Positions 16,780-26,806 of a stretch of DNA of 64,000 nucleotides are shown one piece after another. The position numbers and the translations under genes were made by a program. Below the pieces are notes generated by a model. It did not search any database, was not told where the DNA came from, and saw only the letters and a program-made list of their open reading frames with translations. Every line of letters starts with the position of its first letter. The stretch's first letter is position 1. The stretch lies in NCBI RefSeq assembly GCF_028745735.1, contig NZ_JAQZSM010000003.1, positions 124,001 to 188,000 on the forward strand. The letters run 5' to 3'. This DNA is from Roseinatronobacter alkalisoli. GTDB taxonomy: Bacteria; Pseudomonadota; Alphaproteobacteria; Rhodobacterales; Rhodobacteraceae.

Positions 16780-16815
16780 GGGCGGATATGGGGGCTGATC
16801 GCCGCCTGTCCGCCC
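16780..16815 (+). terminator. Hairpin downstream of leuA
   Basis: GGGCGGA (16780-16786) can pair with TCCGCCC (16809-16815), starting 18 bases after the leuA stop. The loop is long (22 bases) and no T-run follows, so it is a weak candidate. Confidence 0.35.
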
Positions 16816-16906
16816 GATTATCGCGGTTTCGTGCGGGTCGCGCGGCCAATTCCTGCCGATCTTGCGATTTCACCCCCTTTACCGCGCGCCCTACCCCGCC
16901 CTATAA

Positions 16907-18010
<1,104 letters not shown>

Positions 18011-18035
18011 CGCCGCAACAGGCCGGGCTTGAACT

Positions 18036-18974
18036 TTGGCATCCGAACGTCAGACAGACCAGGACTATGTTCGACCCGTCAGGCGCATCCTGATCGGGGT
18101 GATGGCTGTATTCCTGTTTCTGCTGTTTGTGGTCTGGCGCATAGACAGTCCCAGGGTTGAACAGATGCGCACGGACATGATTGACCGGATCGTGCCGTCA
18201 TTCGACTGGGCCATGCGCCCGGTCACGCGGGTCGCGGGAATGCTGGAAAACCTGCAATCCTATGTCCGGATCGTGGACCAGAATCAGGAATTGCGCCGCG
18301 AGTTGCAGCAAATGCGCGCATGGCGCGAAGCGGCGCTGCAACTGGAACAGCGTAATGCACAATTGCTGGATCTCAATCAGGTACGTATTGACCCGCAACT
18401 GACCCATGTGACCGGCGTGGTCATGGCCGATGGCGGTTCACCGTTCCGCCGGTCGGTCCTGCTGAATGTCGGCGCGCGTGACGGCGTTCAGGATGGCTGG
18501 GCCGTGATGGACGGCTTGGGTCTGGCCGGGCGCATTGCGGGTGTCGGACACCGCACATCACGGGTTGTATTGCTGACCGATACGGCCAGTTCCGTGCCGG
18601 TCGTCATTCAGCCATCCGGGCAACGGGCCATGCTGTCGGGCGACAATTCCGCCTTTCCCTTGCTGGAATTCATTGAAACCCCGGACGAATTGCGCCCCGG
18701 TGACCGCGTTGTCAGTTCCGATGATGGCGGCGTTTTTCCCGCTGGTCTGCTGATCGGTGAAGTTGTCCAGACACGCGACCGGCGCCTGCGCGTGCGCCTA
18801 GCTGCGGATTTCGGGCGGCTGGAATTCCTGCGCGTCATGCGTTCACGCCCGGTGGAGCAGATCACCGATACCGGCACACTGATCATTCCTGACCTGCCGC
18901 CCCTGCCGGATATTCCTGAAGCGGCGATCGTGCCGGCATCACCGGAAGAGATCGACGGTCCGCCGAATGACTGA
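18036..18974 (+). CDS. mreC: Rod shape-determining protein MreC, TTG start
   Basis: This is a 312-residue bitopic inner-membrane protein linking MreB to the cell-wall enzymes. A short cytoplasmic end with VRPVRRI is followed by one span (about 18-35), a coiled coil (about 68-115, rich in Glu/Gln/Leu, QELRRELQQMRAWREAAL) and two beta domains (VVMADGGSPFRRSVLLNVG; VVSSDDGGVFPAGLLIGEV). The tail is proline-rich and acidic. An in-frame stop at 18030-18032 leaves TTG at 18036 as the only plausible start, since the next ATG falls inside the membrane span. The 3' end overlaps mreD by 8 bases. Confidence 0.93.
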   Translation: MASERQTDQDYVRPVRRILIGVMAVFLFLLFVVWRIDSPRVEQMRTDMIDRIVPSFDWAMRPVTRVAGMLENLQSYVRIVDQNQELRRELQQMRAWREAALQLEQRNAQLLDLNQVRIDPQLTHVTGVVMADGGSPFRRSVLLNVGARDGVQDGWAVMDGLGLAGRIAGVGHRTSRVVLLTDTASSVPVVIQPSGQRAMLSGDNSAFPLLEFIETPDELRPGDRVVSSDDGGVFPAGLLIGEVVQTRDRRLRVRLAADFGRLEFLRVMRSRPVEQITDTGTLIIPDLPPLPDIPEAAIVPASPEEIDGPPND

Positions 18975-19551
18975 GCAGTTCCCCACTGGCAAAGCGCTTT
19001 ATGTGCCGCTGTTTCTGGCGCTCGCGGCGATGGTCACCTTCCTGCGGCTGCTGCCGATGCAGGATTACAGCACGCTGATGCCGGACCCCGGCGCGGGTAT
19101 TCTGGGCCTGTCGTGGCGTGACTGGCCTGCGCCTGATTTCCTGCTATGCCTGACGCTCGCATGGGTGGTGCGCCGCCCCGACCTGTTGCCAGCGCCGGTG
19201 ATCGCAGGTTATTTCCTGTTTGAAGACATGTTGCTGCTGCGCCCGCCCGGCCTGTGGGCGCTGATTGTGCTGCTGGCCACGGAATTCCTGCGCGCCCGGT
19301 CCCAGATGTTGCGCGGTTTCGGCTTCTGGCTGGAATACGCGCTGTTCATCGGGCTTATGCTGGTCATGTTTCTTGCAAATCGCGCGCTGCTCGCGATTGT
19401 GATCATGCCACAGGCCCCGCTTGACTTGAGCTTCGCGCAGTTTCTGGGCACTATCCTTGTCTATCCTGCAGTTGTGGCACTGTCGCATTTTGTGTTCAAG
19501 CTGCGCAAACCCGCGACCGGCGAGGTTGATGTTCTGGGGCAAAAACTGTGA
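18967..19551 (+). CDS. mreD: Rod shape-determining protein MreD
   Basis: This 194-residue integral membrane protein of the elongasome has five or six predicted spans (for example ALYVPLFLALAAMVTFLRLL, and LEYALFIGLMLVMFLANRAL). Sequence conservation in MreD is low, so the call rests on size, hydropathy and its fixed place between mreC and mrdA. It overlaps mreC by 8 bases and mrdA by 4, which implies coupled translation. Confidence 0.9.
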   Translation: MTEQFPTGKALYVPLFLALAAMVTFLRLLPMQDYSTLMPDPGAGILGLSWRDWPAPDFLLCLTLAWVVRRPDLLPAPVIAGYFLFEDMLLLRPPGLWALIVLLATEFLRARSQMLRGFGFWLEYALFIGLMLVMFLANRALLAIVIMPQAPLDLSFAQFLGTILVYPAVVALSHFVFKLRKPATGEVDVLGQKL

Positions 19552-21485
19552 AACGCACGGACCGTGACAAGGAACTCAGCCACCGGACCATCACGCGCCG
19601 TGGGCTTATTCTGGGGGGGGCGCAACTGGCGATTGCGGGCACCCTTGTCTGGCGGCTGCGTGACATGCAGCTGATGCAATCCGAGCAATTCCATCTGCTG
19701 GCCGAAGAAAACCGTATCAACCTGCGGCTTCTGCCGCCCACGCGCGGGCTGATATTTGACCGCAATGGCGTGTTGCTGGCCGGAAATGAACAGAATTACC
19801 GCGTTGTGATCAAGCGCGATGATGCGGGCGATATCGATCTGGTTCTGGACCGGCTGTCACAACTAATTCACCTGAGCGAGGATGATCTGGAACGCGCGCG
19901 CCGCGATCTTCTGCGCCACCGTCCTTTCGTGCCGGTGACAGTTGCCGAACGCCTGAGTTGGGAAGAAATCAGCCGGGTTGCGACCAATGCGCCCGCACTG
20001 CCCGGCGTGACACCGGAAATGGGTCTGTCGCGAGTCTATCCGCTGCGCGAGGATATGGCCCATGTCGTGGGCTATGTCGGCCCGGTGTCCGAACGCGATC
20101 TGGAAGCGCTGGACACCCCTGATCCGGTGCTGATGATCCCGCGCTTTCAGATCGGCAAAAGCGGCGTTGAACGCGCGATGGAAGACCGGCTTCGCGGTAC
20201 AGCCGGTTCCCAGCGCGTTGAGGTGAACGCCGTGGGCCGTGTCATGCGCGAACTGGATCGCGCCGAGGGCAAACCCGGCAGCAACCTGCATATGACAATT
20301 GATGCGCGATTGCAGAACTACGCCCTGCAACGCATGCAGGGCCAAAGTGGTGCGGCGGTGGTCATGGATACCGCAACCGGCGACATTCTGGCGCTGGCAT
20401 CTGCCCCCAGTTTTGACGGCAATCTGTTCGTGCGCGGCATTTCCAGCACGGATTACAACGCATTGCTGGAAAATGAATACCGTCCGCTGCTGAACAAGAC
20501 GATTCAGGGCATGTATCCGCCCGGGTCCACCTTCAAAATGGTGACAGCGCTGGCCGCGCTGGATGCTGGTGAAACCGATGGCGAAGAACGCGTGTTCTGT
20601 CCCGGCCATATGGATGTGGCGGGCAACAGGTTCCATTGCTGGCGGCGGGGCGGACATGGGCGTGTCGGCCTTGTTTCAGCACTGTCCGAAAGCTGTGATG
20701 TGTATTTCTATGAAATGTCGCAACGCTGTGGCATCGACCGGATAAATGCCATGTCCGAACGTCTGGGGCTGGGCATCCGCTATGACCTGCCGATTCCGTC
20801 CATCGCGGGCGGGCTGAACCCCACGCGGGACTGGAAGCGGCGCAACCGCAATGCCGAATGGCTGGTGGGCGATACGGTCAATGCCTCCATCGGACAGGGG
20901 TTCGTGCTGTCAACGCCCTTGCAACTGGCTGTGATGACTGCACGACTGGCCACCAACAAGGCCATTCTGCCCCGCCTGCTGCGTGACCCGATGGAACAGG
21001 CGCAGCCACAGGCCGCTTCGCTGGACCTGCGCCCCGAATGGCTGCGCATGATCCGCCGTGGCATGCATGAGACAGTCAATCACGCGCGCGGCACGGCCTA
21101 TTCATCGCGTGTGGTGGCCGAAGGACAGGAAATGGCGGGCAAAACCGGCACAAGCCAGGTTTTCTCCATCACCCGGGCGGAACGCGATGCGGGTATCCGG
21201 CAACAAAGTGACCTGCCATGGAACCGGCGCAACCATGCGCTTTTTGTCAATTATGCCCCTGTCGATGCACCCCGCATTGCCGTGGCTGTCGTCATTGAAC
21301 ATGGCGGCGGCGGGTCATCTGCGGCAGCGCCCATCGGGCGCGACATCACGCTTGCGGCGCTGAATGACGGCATTCCACCGCTGGCGGCATATCCCGCACC
21401 GCAACGCAACCGTATCCGCGCCGAACAGATCGAGTTGGAAGAACGCCTGCGCGACCCGCAGCTTCTGCGGATCAGCCGCGCATGA
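19548..21485 (+). CDS. mrdA: Penicillin-binding protein 2, elongation transpeptidase
   Basis: This 645-residue class B transpeptidase cross-links peptidoglycan during side-wall growth together with RodA. A short cytoplasmic end and one span (about 18-37) precede the dimerisation domain (about 45-260: LPPTRGLIFDRNG; QIGKSGVERAMEDRLRG). The transpeptidase domain has the SxxK motif S327-T-F-K330 in PPGSTFKM, the second motif as SESCDV (Ser-x-Cys instead of Ser-x-Asn), and KTGTSQ as the third. It overlaps mreD and rodA by 4 bases each. The Ser-x-Cys form may be usual for alphaproteobacterial PBP2, which I cannot check here. Confidence 0.96.
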   Translation: MKRTDRDKELSHRTITRRGLILGGAQLAIAGTLVWRLRDMQLMQSEQFHLLAEENRINLRLLPPTRGLIFDRNGVLLAGNEQNYRVVIKRDDAGDIDLVLDRLSQLIHLSEDDLERARRDLLRHRPFVPVTVAERLSWEEISRVATNAPALPGVTPEMGLSRVYPLREDMAHVVGYVGPVSERDLEALDTPDPVLMIPRFQIGKSGVERAMEDRLRGTAGSQRVEVNAVGRVMRELDRAEGKPGSNLHMTIDARLQNYALQRMQGQSGAAVVMDTATGDILALASAPSFDGNLFVRGISSTDYNALLENEYRPLLNKTIQGMYPPGSTFKMVTALAALDAGETDGEERVFCPGHMDVAGNRFHCWRRGGHGRVGLVSALSESCDVYFYEMSQRCGIDRINAMSERLGLGIRYDLPIPSIAGGLNPTRDWKRRNRNAEWLVGDTVNASIGQGFVLSTPLQLAVMTARLATNKAILPRLLRDPMEQAQPQAASLDLRPEWLRMIRRGMHETVNHARGTAYSSRVVAEGQEMAGKTGTSQVFSITRAERDAGIRQQSDLPWNRRNHALFVNYAPVDAPRIAVAVVIEHGGGGSSAAAPIGRDITLAALNDGIPPLAAYPAPQRNRIRAEQIELEERLRDPQLLRISRA

Positions 21486-22630
21486 GCTATCTTGAATACA
21501 ACACCAAACGCATGCCAACCGGACTGGCCAAGGTGCTGTATGTCAACTGGCCGCTGGTTGTGCTTCTGGTGGCTGTCGCCTGCTATGGTTTTGTCATGCT
21601 CTATTCGGTGGCGGGCGGTTCGGCGCGACCATGGATGGAACCGCAATTGCGCCGCTTCGGTTTCGGGCTTTTGCTGATGCTGGCCATCGGTTTCACACCG
21701 CTGTGGTTCTGGCGTTCCATCGCGGGTGTTGCCTATGTGGTGTCGATCCTGCTGTTGCTGGGGGTGGAATTTTTCGGGACGGTCGGCATGGGGGCGAAAC
21801 GCTGGCTGGTTGTCGGCCCTGCCCGGCTGCAACCTTCTGAACTGGCGAAGATCACAACAATTCTGGCGCTGGCGGCCTATTACAACTGGCTGGACCCGAA
21901 GCGGATTTCGCATCCGGTCTGGGTGGTTCTGGGGGTGCTGATTGCCGCAATTCCGGCATTTCTGGTGCTGCGGCAACCGGATCTGGGCACTGCATTGTTG
22001 CTGAGCATGGGCGGCGGCATTGTCATCTTTGCAGCCGGGGTGCATTGGGCCTATTTCGCTGCGCTGATCGGCAGCATGGTGGCCGTGGTCAGCGCGGTGA
22101 TGACTTCGCGCGGAACGGACTGGCAAATACTGAAGGATTATCAATATCGCCGTATCGATGCCTTTCTGGACCCGACGCTGGACCCGCTGGGCGCAGGCTA
22201 TCATATCAACCAGTCAATGATCGCGCTGGGGTCCGGTGGCTGGTCGGGGCGTGGATTCATGGAAGGAACGCAAGCGCGGCTGAACTTCCTGCCTGAAAAA
22301 CAGACGGATTTCATTTTCACCACCCTTGCCGAAGAATTCGGATTCGTCGGCGCGGCATCCTTGCTACTGCTGTATCTGATGATTATCGGCTTTTGTCTGC
22401 TGACCGCGTTCCGCACATCCAGCCGGTTCGGGGCGCTGCTGGTCATCGGGGTTGTGGGGACGTTCTTTCTGTATTTTGCCGTCAATATGGCCATGGTCAT
22501 GGGGCTGGCGCCTGTAGTGGGTGTGCCATTGCCGCTGGTTTCTTTCGGGGGGTCTGCCATGACGGTGCTGATGGTGGGTTTCGGGCTGGTGCAATCCGCG
22601 CATATTCATAGACCAAGGTTGCCGTCATGA
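21482..22630 (+). CDS. rodA: Peptidoglycan polymerase RodA (SEDS family)
   Basis: This 382-residue membrane glycosyltransferase polymerises lipid II for cell elongation. It has about ten spans. SEDS landmarks: PARLQPSELAKI (the conserved stretch with the catalytic-region Glu/Asp context), LRQPDLGTALLLS, and near the C-terminus GVPLPLVSFGGSAM. An extracellular loop holds the DWQILKDYQYRRIDAFLDP segment expected to carry the essential Asp. Coupled to mrdA upstream by ATGA, as expected for partner enzymes, and to the dehydrogenase gene downstream in the same way. Confidence 0.96.
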   Translation: MSYLEYNTKRMPTGLAKVLYVNWPLVVLLVAVACYGFVMLYSVAGGSARPWMEPQLRRFGFGLLLMLAIGFTPLWFWRSIAGVAYVVSILLLLGVEFFGTVGMGAKRWLVVGPARLQPSELAKITTILALAAYYNWLDPKRISHPVWVVLGVLIAAIPAFLVLRQPDLGTALLLSMGGGIVIFAAGVHWAYFAALIGSMVAVVSAVMTSRGTDWQILKDYQYRRIDAFLDPTLDPLGAGYHINQSMIALGSGGWSGRGFMEGTQARLNFLPEKQTDFIFTTLAEEFGFVGAASLLLLYLMIIGFCLLTAFRTSSRFGALLVIGVVGTFFLYFAVNMAMVMGLAPVVGVPLPLVSFGGSAMTVLMVGFGLVQSAHIHRPRLPS

Positions 22631-23559
22631 CGCTGACAGTGCTTTTTGCCGCCGGACAGGACTTGTTCAATGACTATCATGTCCCGCTTGCGAACGCGCT
22701 GAAGGACAACGCGCCGGAGGCGGTGCTGGTAACTGAAGCCGCGCCGGAAACTGTGGATTACATCATCTATGCCCCGTCCAGCGTCTTGCAGGATTTCACC
22801 CCCTATACACGCTGCAAGGCCGTACTGAACCTGTGGGCCGGGGTTGAAAAAATTGTCGGTAATCCGACCCTGACCCAACCCCTGTGCCGCATGGTGGACC
22901 CTGCCCTGACCCAGGGGATGGTGGAATATGTCAGTGGCCATGCGCTGCGCCATCATCTGGGGATGGACGCCCATATCCATGCCCGCCCTGGTGACTGGAA
23001 CCCGGTCGACCCACCGCTGGCACAGGACCGCAGCATTGCCATTCTGGGGCTTGGAGCATTGGGGCAAGCTGTTGCAAAGGCGCTGTCCGCTTTCGGCTTT
23101 CAGATGCATGGCTGGGCGCGCGGTCCGAAATCAGTGCCAGGCATGACCTGCCATCACGGGCCGACGGGGCTGACGGATTGCCTGTCACGCGCGGAAATTC
23201 TGGTGACCCTGCTGCCTTTGACCCCGGATACCGAAAATCTGCTGGATACGCGTGCGCTGGCAATTCTGCCGGAAGGTGCCGCGCTGATAAACCCCGGTCG
23301 CGGTGGGCTTGTTGACGATACTGCCCTGATTGCCGCATTGGATAGCGGGCATATCAGCCATGCCACGCTGGATGTGTTCCGTACTGAGCCCCTGCCCGCA
23401 GATCACCCGTTCTGGGCGCATCCGCGCGTGACGGTCACCCCCCATATCGCGGCCACCACACGCCCGCATACGGCCGCGCAGGTGATTGCGCAGAATATCG
23501 CGCGCAGCGAAATGGGCCAGCCTTTGCTGAATCTGGTGGACCGCAGCCGCGGCTATTGA
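22627..23559 (+). CDS. D-2-hydroxyacid dehydrogenase, glyoxylate/hydroxypyruvate reductase A type
   Basis: This is a 310-residue NAD(P)H-dependent reductase of the GhrA group, likely acting on glyoxylate or hydroxypyruvate. The Rossmann motif is ILGLGALGQAVAKAL (about 140-154). The catalytic set is Arg in LINPGRGGLVDD, Glu in FRTEPLPADHPFWAHP, and His in VTPHIAATTRP. The N-terminus lacks a full substrate-lobe signature, as in GhrA. The start overlaps the rodA stop by ATGA, so a central-metabolism enzyme is translated from the cell-shape operon; a functional link is not evident. Confidence 0.88.
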   Translation: MTLTVLFAAGQDLFNDYHVPLANALKDNAPEAVLVTEAAPETVDYIIYAPSSVLQDFTPYTRCKAVLNLWAGVEKIVGNPTLTQPLCRMVDPALTQGMVEYVSGHALRHHLGMDAHIHARPGDWNPVDPPLAQDRSIAILGLGALGQAVAKALSAFGFQMHGWARGPKSVPGMTCHHGPTGLTDCLSRAEILVTLLPLTPDTENLLDTRALAILPEGAALINPGRGGLVDDTALIAALDSGHISHATLDVFRTEPLPADHPFWAHPRVTVTPHIAATTRPHTAAQVIAQNIARSEMGQPLLNLVDRSRGY

Positions 23560-23784
23560 GATTCCTGAAATCCGCAGGCCACCGCGCCACAGGTCAACCG
23601 TCGCTATTCCCCCGGACAGGGGATTGCGCCGGATCAACCCACGCGCCCGGATCTGCATGACATCGCCGCAGGCAGGCTCGGATGGCGTTCTGCGCCCTTA
23701 CGCCCCGCACAGCGCCGGATCAGGGCTGAAGCATTTTGTTTATCGGGGCGGTGTGAATCAGGTCCCGGAAATTCCCAAAGCACC
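23560..23784. other. Intergenic stretch before repeat A
   Basis: This stretch has no coding signal and no RNA gene that I recognise. A short hairpin, CCCC at 23610 region pairing with GGGG across GGACA, lies near the rodA-operon end and could assist termination. An open frame continuous with the DadA-like gene crosses it, but its residues look like out-of-frame noise. Confidence 0.4.
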
Positions 23785-23942
23785 GAACAAGGGCGCAGCC
23801 CGCCGTGCCAGCGGCGGGCCGTCCCGCAGCCTGCCCGTTTCGCCGGTGCCGATTCAGCCTTTGAAGGCCGGGGTTATGCCGCCAGCATACAGTGTACTCC
23901 TCCCATGTCGGATCGGCAGCCCCCGGCCCACCGCTGGCACGG
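23785..23942 (+). repeat. Palindromic intergenic repeat, copy A (long form)
   Basis: CCGTGCCAGCGGCGGGCC (23803-23820) is matched by the reverse complement of 23925-23942 at 17 of 18 positions, giving terminal inverted repeats. The 104-base interior aligns with the reverse complement of copy B, including GTCCCGC-GCCTGCC and ATGCCGCC-GCATA blocks. The leader GAACAAGGGCGCAG (23785-23798) is identical in copy C. No coding frame is conserved between copies. Confidence 0.7.
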
Positions 23943-24040
23943 GCTTCATGTGTGCCCAACTGCGTTTCATGCAAACAGCGCCTTGCATCCCCCCGCCGAG
24001 CGCGCAACAAAGGGTCAGCCCCCCCTTTCAGGTTGCACCC

Positions 24041-25294
24041 ATGCCAGCCCTTCCCCACATGCAGCATAGCGAGATTGCAATTGTCGGCGCGGGTATTGTC
24101 GGGCTTTGCACTGCGCTGCGGCTGGCCGATCAGGGGCATGATGTTGCGCTGCTTGCCCCTGAAGATGACGAAAGCGGTGCATCCTATGGCAATGCCGGGG
24201 TTATCGCCGATTATGCCGTTATGCCGGTCGGCACACCGGATGTGTTGCGCAGCCTGCCGCGATTGCTGTTTGACCGCGACAGCCCGCTGGCCATCCGCAA
24301 GACGGCAATTTTCACGCTTGCGCCGTGGTTGCTGCGTTTTACGCGCGAATGCCTGCCCGCGCGCGCGGCAGCCAATGCGCAGGCCATCGCTGCGCTGATG
24401 GCACCGACCCCCGCTGCATGGGCAGCAATGGCTGACCAGATCGGCAGCACAGCCTTGCTGAAACCGCAAGGATCACTTTATCTGTTTGAAACCGAAAAGG
24501 ACCAGCGCCGCACGGATTTCACCCTGTCCCGCCGCCTGGGGGTCCGTGTCGACATCATTTCGCGCGCGGAACTGGGCCAGCTTGAACCGGGCCTGCCTGC
24601 GCATATGGGCCATGGCGCAGCCTTCTTTCCCAACACAGTCACATTGCATGACCCGCGCGCCATGCTGCGGCTGTTGCGCGCAGCGGTTATGGCCGCTGGC
24701 GTGCACCATATCCCTGCGCGCATCACCGGACTGGCGCGCGATGGGCAAGGGCATGTCACGCTGACAGGCGCAGGAATCCGGTTGCGCGCGCATAAGGTTG
24801 TGCTGGCCGCCGGGGCGTGGTCACGCGATCTGGCACGGCAGGCGGGCGACAAGGTGCCGCTGGACACGGAACGCGGCTATCATCTGGAATATGACATGGC
24901 TGATCAGCCGCTGACACGTCAGATGACGCCAGTGTCACGCGGGTTCTATTTCTGCCCAATGGCGGGCCGGTTACGGGTTGCGGGCACGGTAGAACTCGGC
25001 GGGTTGAACGCCCCTGCCGCCCCCAACAGGTGGACGGTTATGGAACGCGGCGCGCGCACCATATTCCCCGACCTGCCGGACCCTGACCGGCGCTGGATGG
25101 GCTGCCGCCCGTCCCTGCCGGATTCGCGGCCTGTCATCGGCCCATCCGCGCGCGGGGCGGATGTGATTCACGCCTATGGGCACGGGCATCTGGGGCTGAC
25201 ACTGGCACCTGTTACCGCCCAGATTGTCGCGGATCTGGTGGCAGAACGCGCGCCCGCGCTTGATATTGCGCCCTACCGCCCCGGGCGTTTCTGA
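24041..25294 (+). CDS. FAD-dependent amino acid dehydrogenase, DadA/glycine oxidase-like
   Basis: This is a 417-residue DAO-family flavoprotein. The FAD motif is EIAIVGAGIVGLCTALRLADQGHDV near the N-terminus; the DadA-typical continuation ESGASYGNAGVIADYAVMPV follows. The C-terminal GHGHLGLTLAPVTAQ closes the FAD site. Such enzymes oxidise D-amino acids and pass electrons to the respiratory chain or oxygen. The substrate is unknown. The frame stays open 139 codons upstream, but that part crosses repeat A and is not protein-like. I take ATG 24041 (AGG 8 bases before); ATG 24059 is an alternative. The 3' end overlaps znuB on the other strand by 22 bases. Confidence 0.87.
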   Translation: MPALPHMQHSEIAIVGAGIVGLCTALRLADQGHDVALLAPEDDESGASYGNAGVIADYAVMPVGTPDVLRSLPRLLFDRDSPLAIRKTAIFTLAPWLLRFTRECLPARAAANAQAIAALMAPTPAAWAAMADQIGSTALLKPQGSLYLFETEKDQRRTDFTLSRRLGVRVDIISRAELGQLEPGLPAHMGHGAAFFPNTVTLHDPRAMLRLLRAAVMAAGVHHIPARITGLARDGQGHVTLTGAGIRLRAHKVVLAAGAWSRDLARQAGDKVPLDTERGYHLEYDMADQPLTRQMTPVSRGFYFCPMAGRLRVAGTVELGGLNAPAAPNRWTVMERGARTIFPDLPDPDRRWMGCRPSLPDSRPVIGPSARGADVIHAYGHGHLGLTLAPVTAQIVADLVAERAPALDIAPYRPGRF

Positions 25295-26076
25295 ACCAGT
25301 GCCGCTGCGAATGTGAACAGCGCGAAGATCAGCGCCGCCACCACCACAATCGACGGGCCGGACGGCGTGTCCTGCCACAGCGATAGCTGCAGCCCCCCCC
25401 AGACAGACAAGCCCCCGATCACCACGGCGAACATGGCCATCACTTCCGGCGTGCGCGCAACATTGCGCGCAGCGGCCGCGGGAACAATCAACATGGCCGC
25501 AATCAGCAAGGCCCCCACGATTTTCAGCGCCACAGCCACGACCACGGCTAGCGATAAGGTCAGCACCATACGCTCGCGTGCGGGGCTAAGCCCGGAGGCA
25601 TGGGCCAGATCCTCATTCAGGGTGGCTGTCAGAAGCGCCGACCATCGCCACAGAATCATACCCAGCACCAGCGCCGACCCGGACAGGATAATGGCTAGAT
25701 CCATGCGTGACACCGCCAGAATGTCGCCAAACAGATAGGCGGTCAGGTCCACCCGCACCGCTGGCAGAAACGACACCGCTACCAGACCGAAGGCCAGCGC
25801 GGAATGCGCCAGCACCCCAAGCGTCGTATCCATTGCCCAGCCGCGCCCGGCCATCACCGACACAATCATGGCCATCAGCAGCGCCACAATCAGCGTGCCA
25901 ACGAATATGCTGATCTGAAACCCAAGCGCCAGTGCGACCCCCAGAATGGCGGCATGCGATGTGGCATCGCCGAAATAGGCCATGCGGCGCCAGACGACAA
26001 AGCAGCCCAGCGGACCAGTTGCCAATGCCACCGCCAGCCCCGCCAGCAGCGCACGCATCATGAAATCATCCAGCAT
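25273..26076 (-). CDS. znuB: Zinc ABC transporter permease ZnuB
   Basis: This is a 267-residue inner-membrane permease of the metal ABC-3 family, with eight predicted spans. DATSHAAILGVALAL and the DLAHASGLSPARERM contact loop are family hallmarks. The ATG at 26076 (MLDDFMMRALLAG) overlaps the end of znuC by 11 bases; the longer frame to 26253 is shadow. It takes up zinc together with ZnuC and the periplasmic ZnuA encoded divergently. Confidence 0.93.
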   Translation of the reverse strand: MLDDFMMRALLAGLAVALATGPLGCFVVWRRMAYFGDATSHAAILGVALALGFQISIFVGTLIVALLMAMIVSVMAGRGWAMDTTLGVLAHSALAFGLVAVSFLPAVRVDLTAYLFGDILAVSRMDLAIILSGSALVLGMILWRWSALLTATLNEDLAHASGLSPARERMVLTLSLAVVVAVALKIVGALLIAAMLIVPAAAARNVARTPEVMAMFAVVIGGLSVWGGLQLSLWQDTPSGPSIVVVAALIFALFTFAAALVQKRPGR

Positions 26077-26806
26077 GGGGGGTGTCGTCCTTCTGGTGGT
26101 CATGTTCGTGGTCATGCTGGTGCTGAAACAGCGCCAGCGCGCCGCCTGTGCCCATACCGAACAAGGCGCGGTATTCCGGGGCTGCGCGCACCACACTGGG
26201 CGTCCCCTCGCAGCAGATATGCCCGTTGATGCACACGACCCTGTCCGACGCACTCATGACCACATGCAGATCATGGCTGACCGACAGCACAGCGCAGCCG
26301 GTTTCATGGCGCATATCGTCAATCAGCCGGTAGAAACTGGCAACGCCCGGCTGGTCCAGCCCGGCGGTCGGTTCATCCAGCATCAGAATATCAGGCTCCA
26401 TCAATAGGGCACGCGCCAGCAGGACACGCTGGAACTGCCCGCCTGACAGGGTTGTCATATTCTGCCCCGCGACATCGGGCACGCCCACCCGCGCCAGAAC
26501 CGCCGCAATTTCAGTTGCGCTGCGCCGGGTTGGCAGCGACAGGAAACGGCGCACCGGCAGCGGCAGGCCGGGATCGATATGCAAGCGCTGCGGCACATAG
26601 CCAACCCGCAACCCGCGCGCGCGCGCAACGGTTCCGCGACGGGGCGGCACAACCCCCAGAAGCGCGCGCAGCAGCGTTGTTTTGCCGGACCCGTTCGGCC
26701 CGACAATGGTTACAATTTCGCCCTTCGTGATGGAAAAATCGATGTCGAACAGCACCCGCCGCCCGCCATAATGCACGCTGACCCCGCTTGCCTGTATCAA
26801 TGTCAC
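26066..26806 (-). CDS. znuC: Zinc ABC transporter ATPase ZnuC, GTG start, His-rich tail
   Basis: This is a 246-residue ATPase. Walker A GPNGSGKTT (36-44), signature TLSGGQFQRVLLARAL, Walker B DILMLDEPTAG, switch SVSHDLH. The start is GTG at 26804-26806, overlapping the zur TGA (GTGA). The C-terminus carries a His/Asp-rich tail, FQHQHDHEHDHQKDD, seen in many ZnuC proteins and thought to bind or sense zinc in the cytoplasm. Lies between zur and znuB in one operon. Confidence 0.94.
   Translation of the reverse strand: MTLIQASGVSVHYGGRRVLFDIDFSITKGEIVTIVGPNGSGKTTLLRALLGVVPPRRGTVARARGLRVGYVPQRLHIDPGLPLPVRRFLSLPTRRSATEIAAVLARVGVPDVAGQNMTTLSGGQFQRVLLARALLMEPDILMLDEPTAGLDQPGVASFYRLIDDMRHETGCAVLSVSHDLHVVMSASDRVVCINGHICCEGTPSVVRAAPEYRALFGMGTGGALALFQHQHDHEHDHQKDDTPHAG

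Noticed and set aside
23785-23942. Insertion sequence
   Set aside because: It has terminal inverted repeats but is too short for a transposase and shows no target duplication that I can see; reported as a repeat instead.
23624-24040. N-terminal extension of the DadA-like protein (139 codons)
   Set aside because: It crosses repeat A, is not protein-like, and the FAD motif begins only a few residues after ATG 24041.
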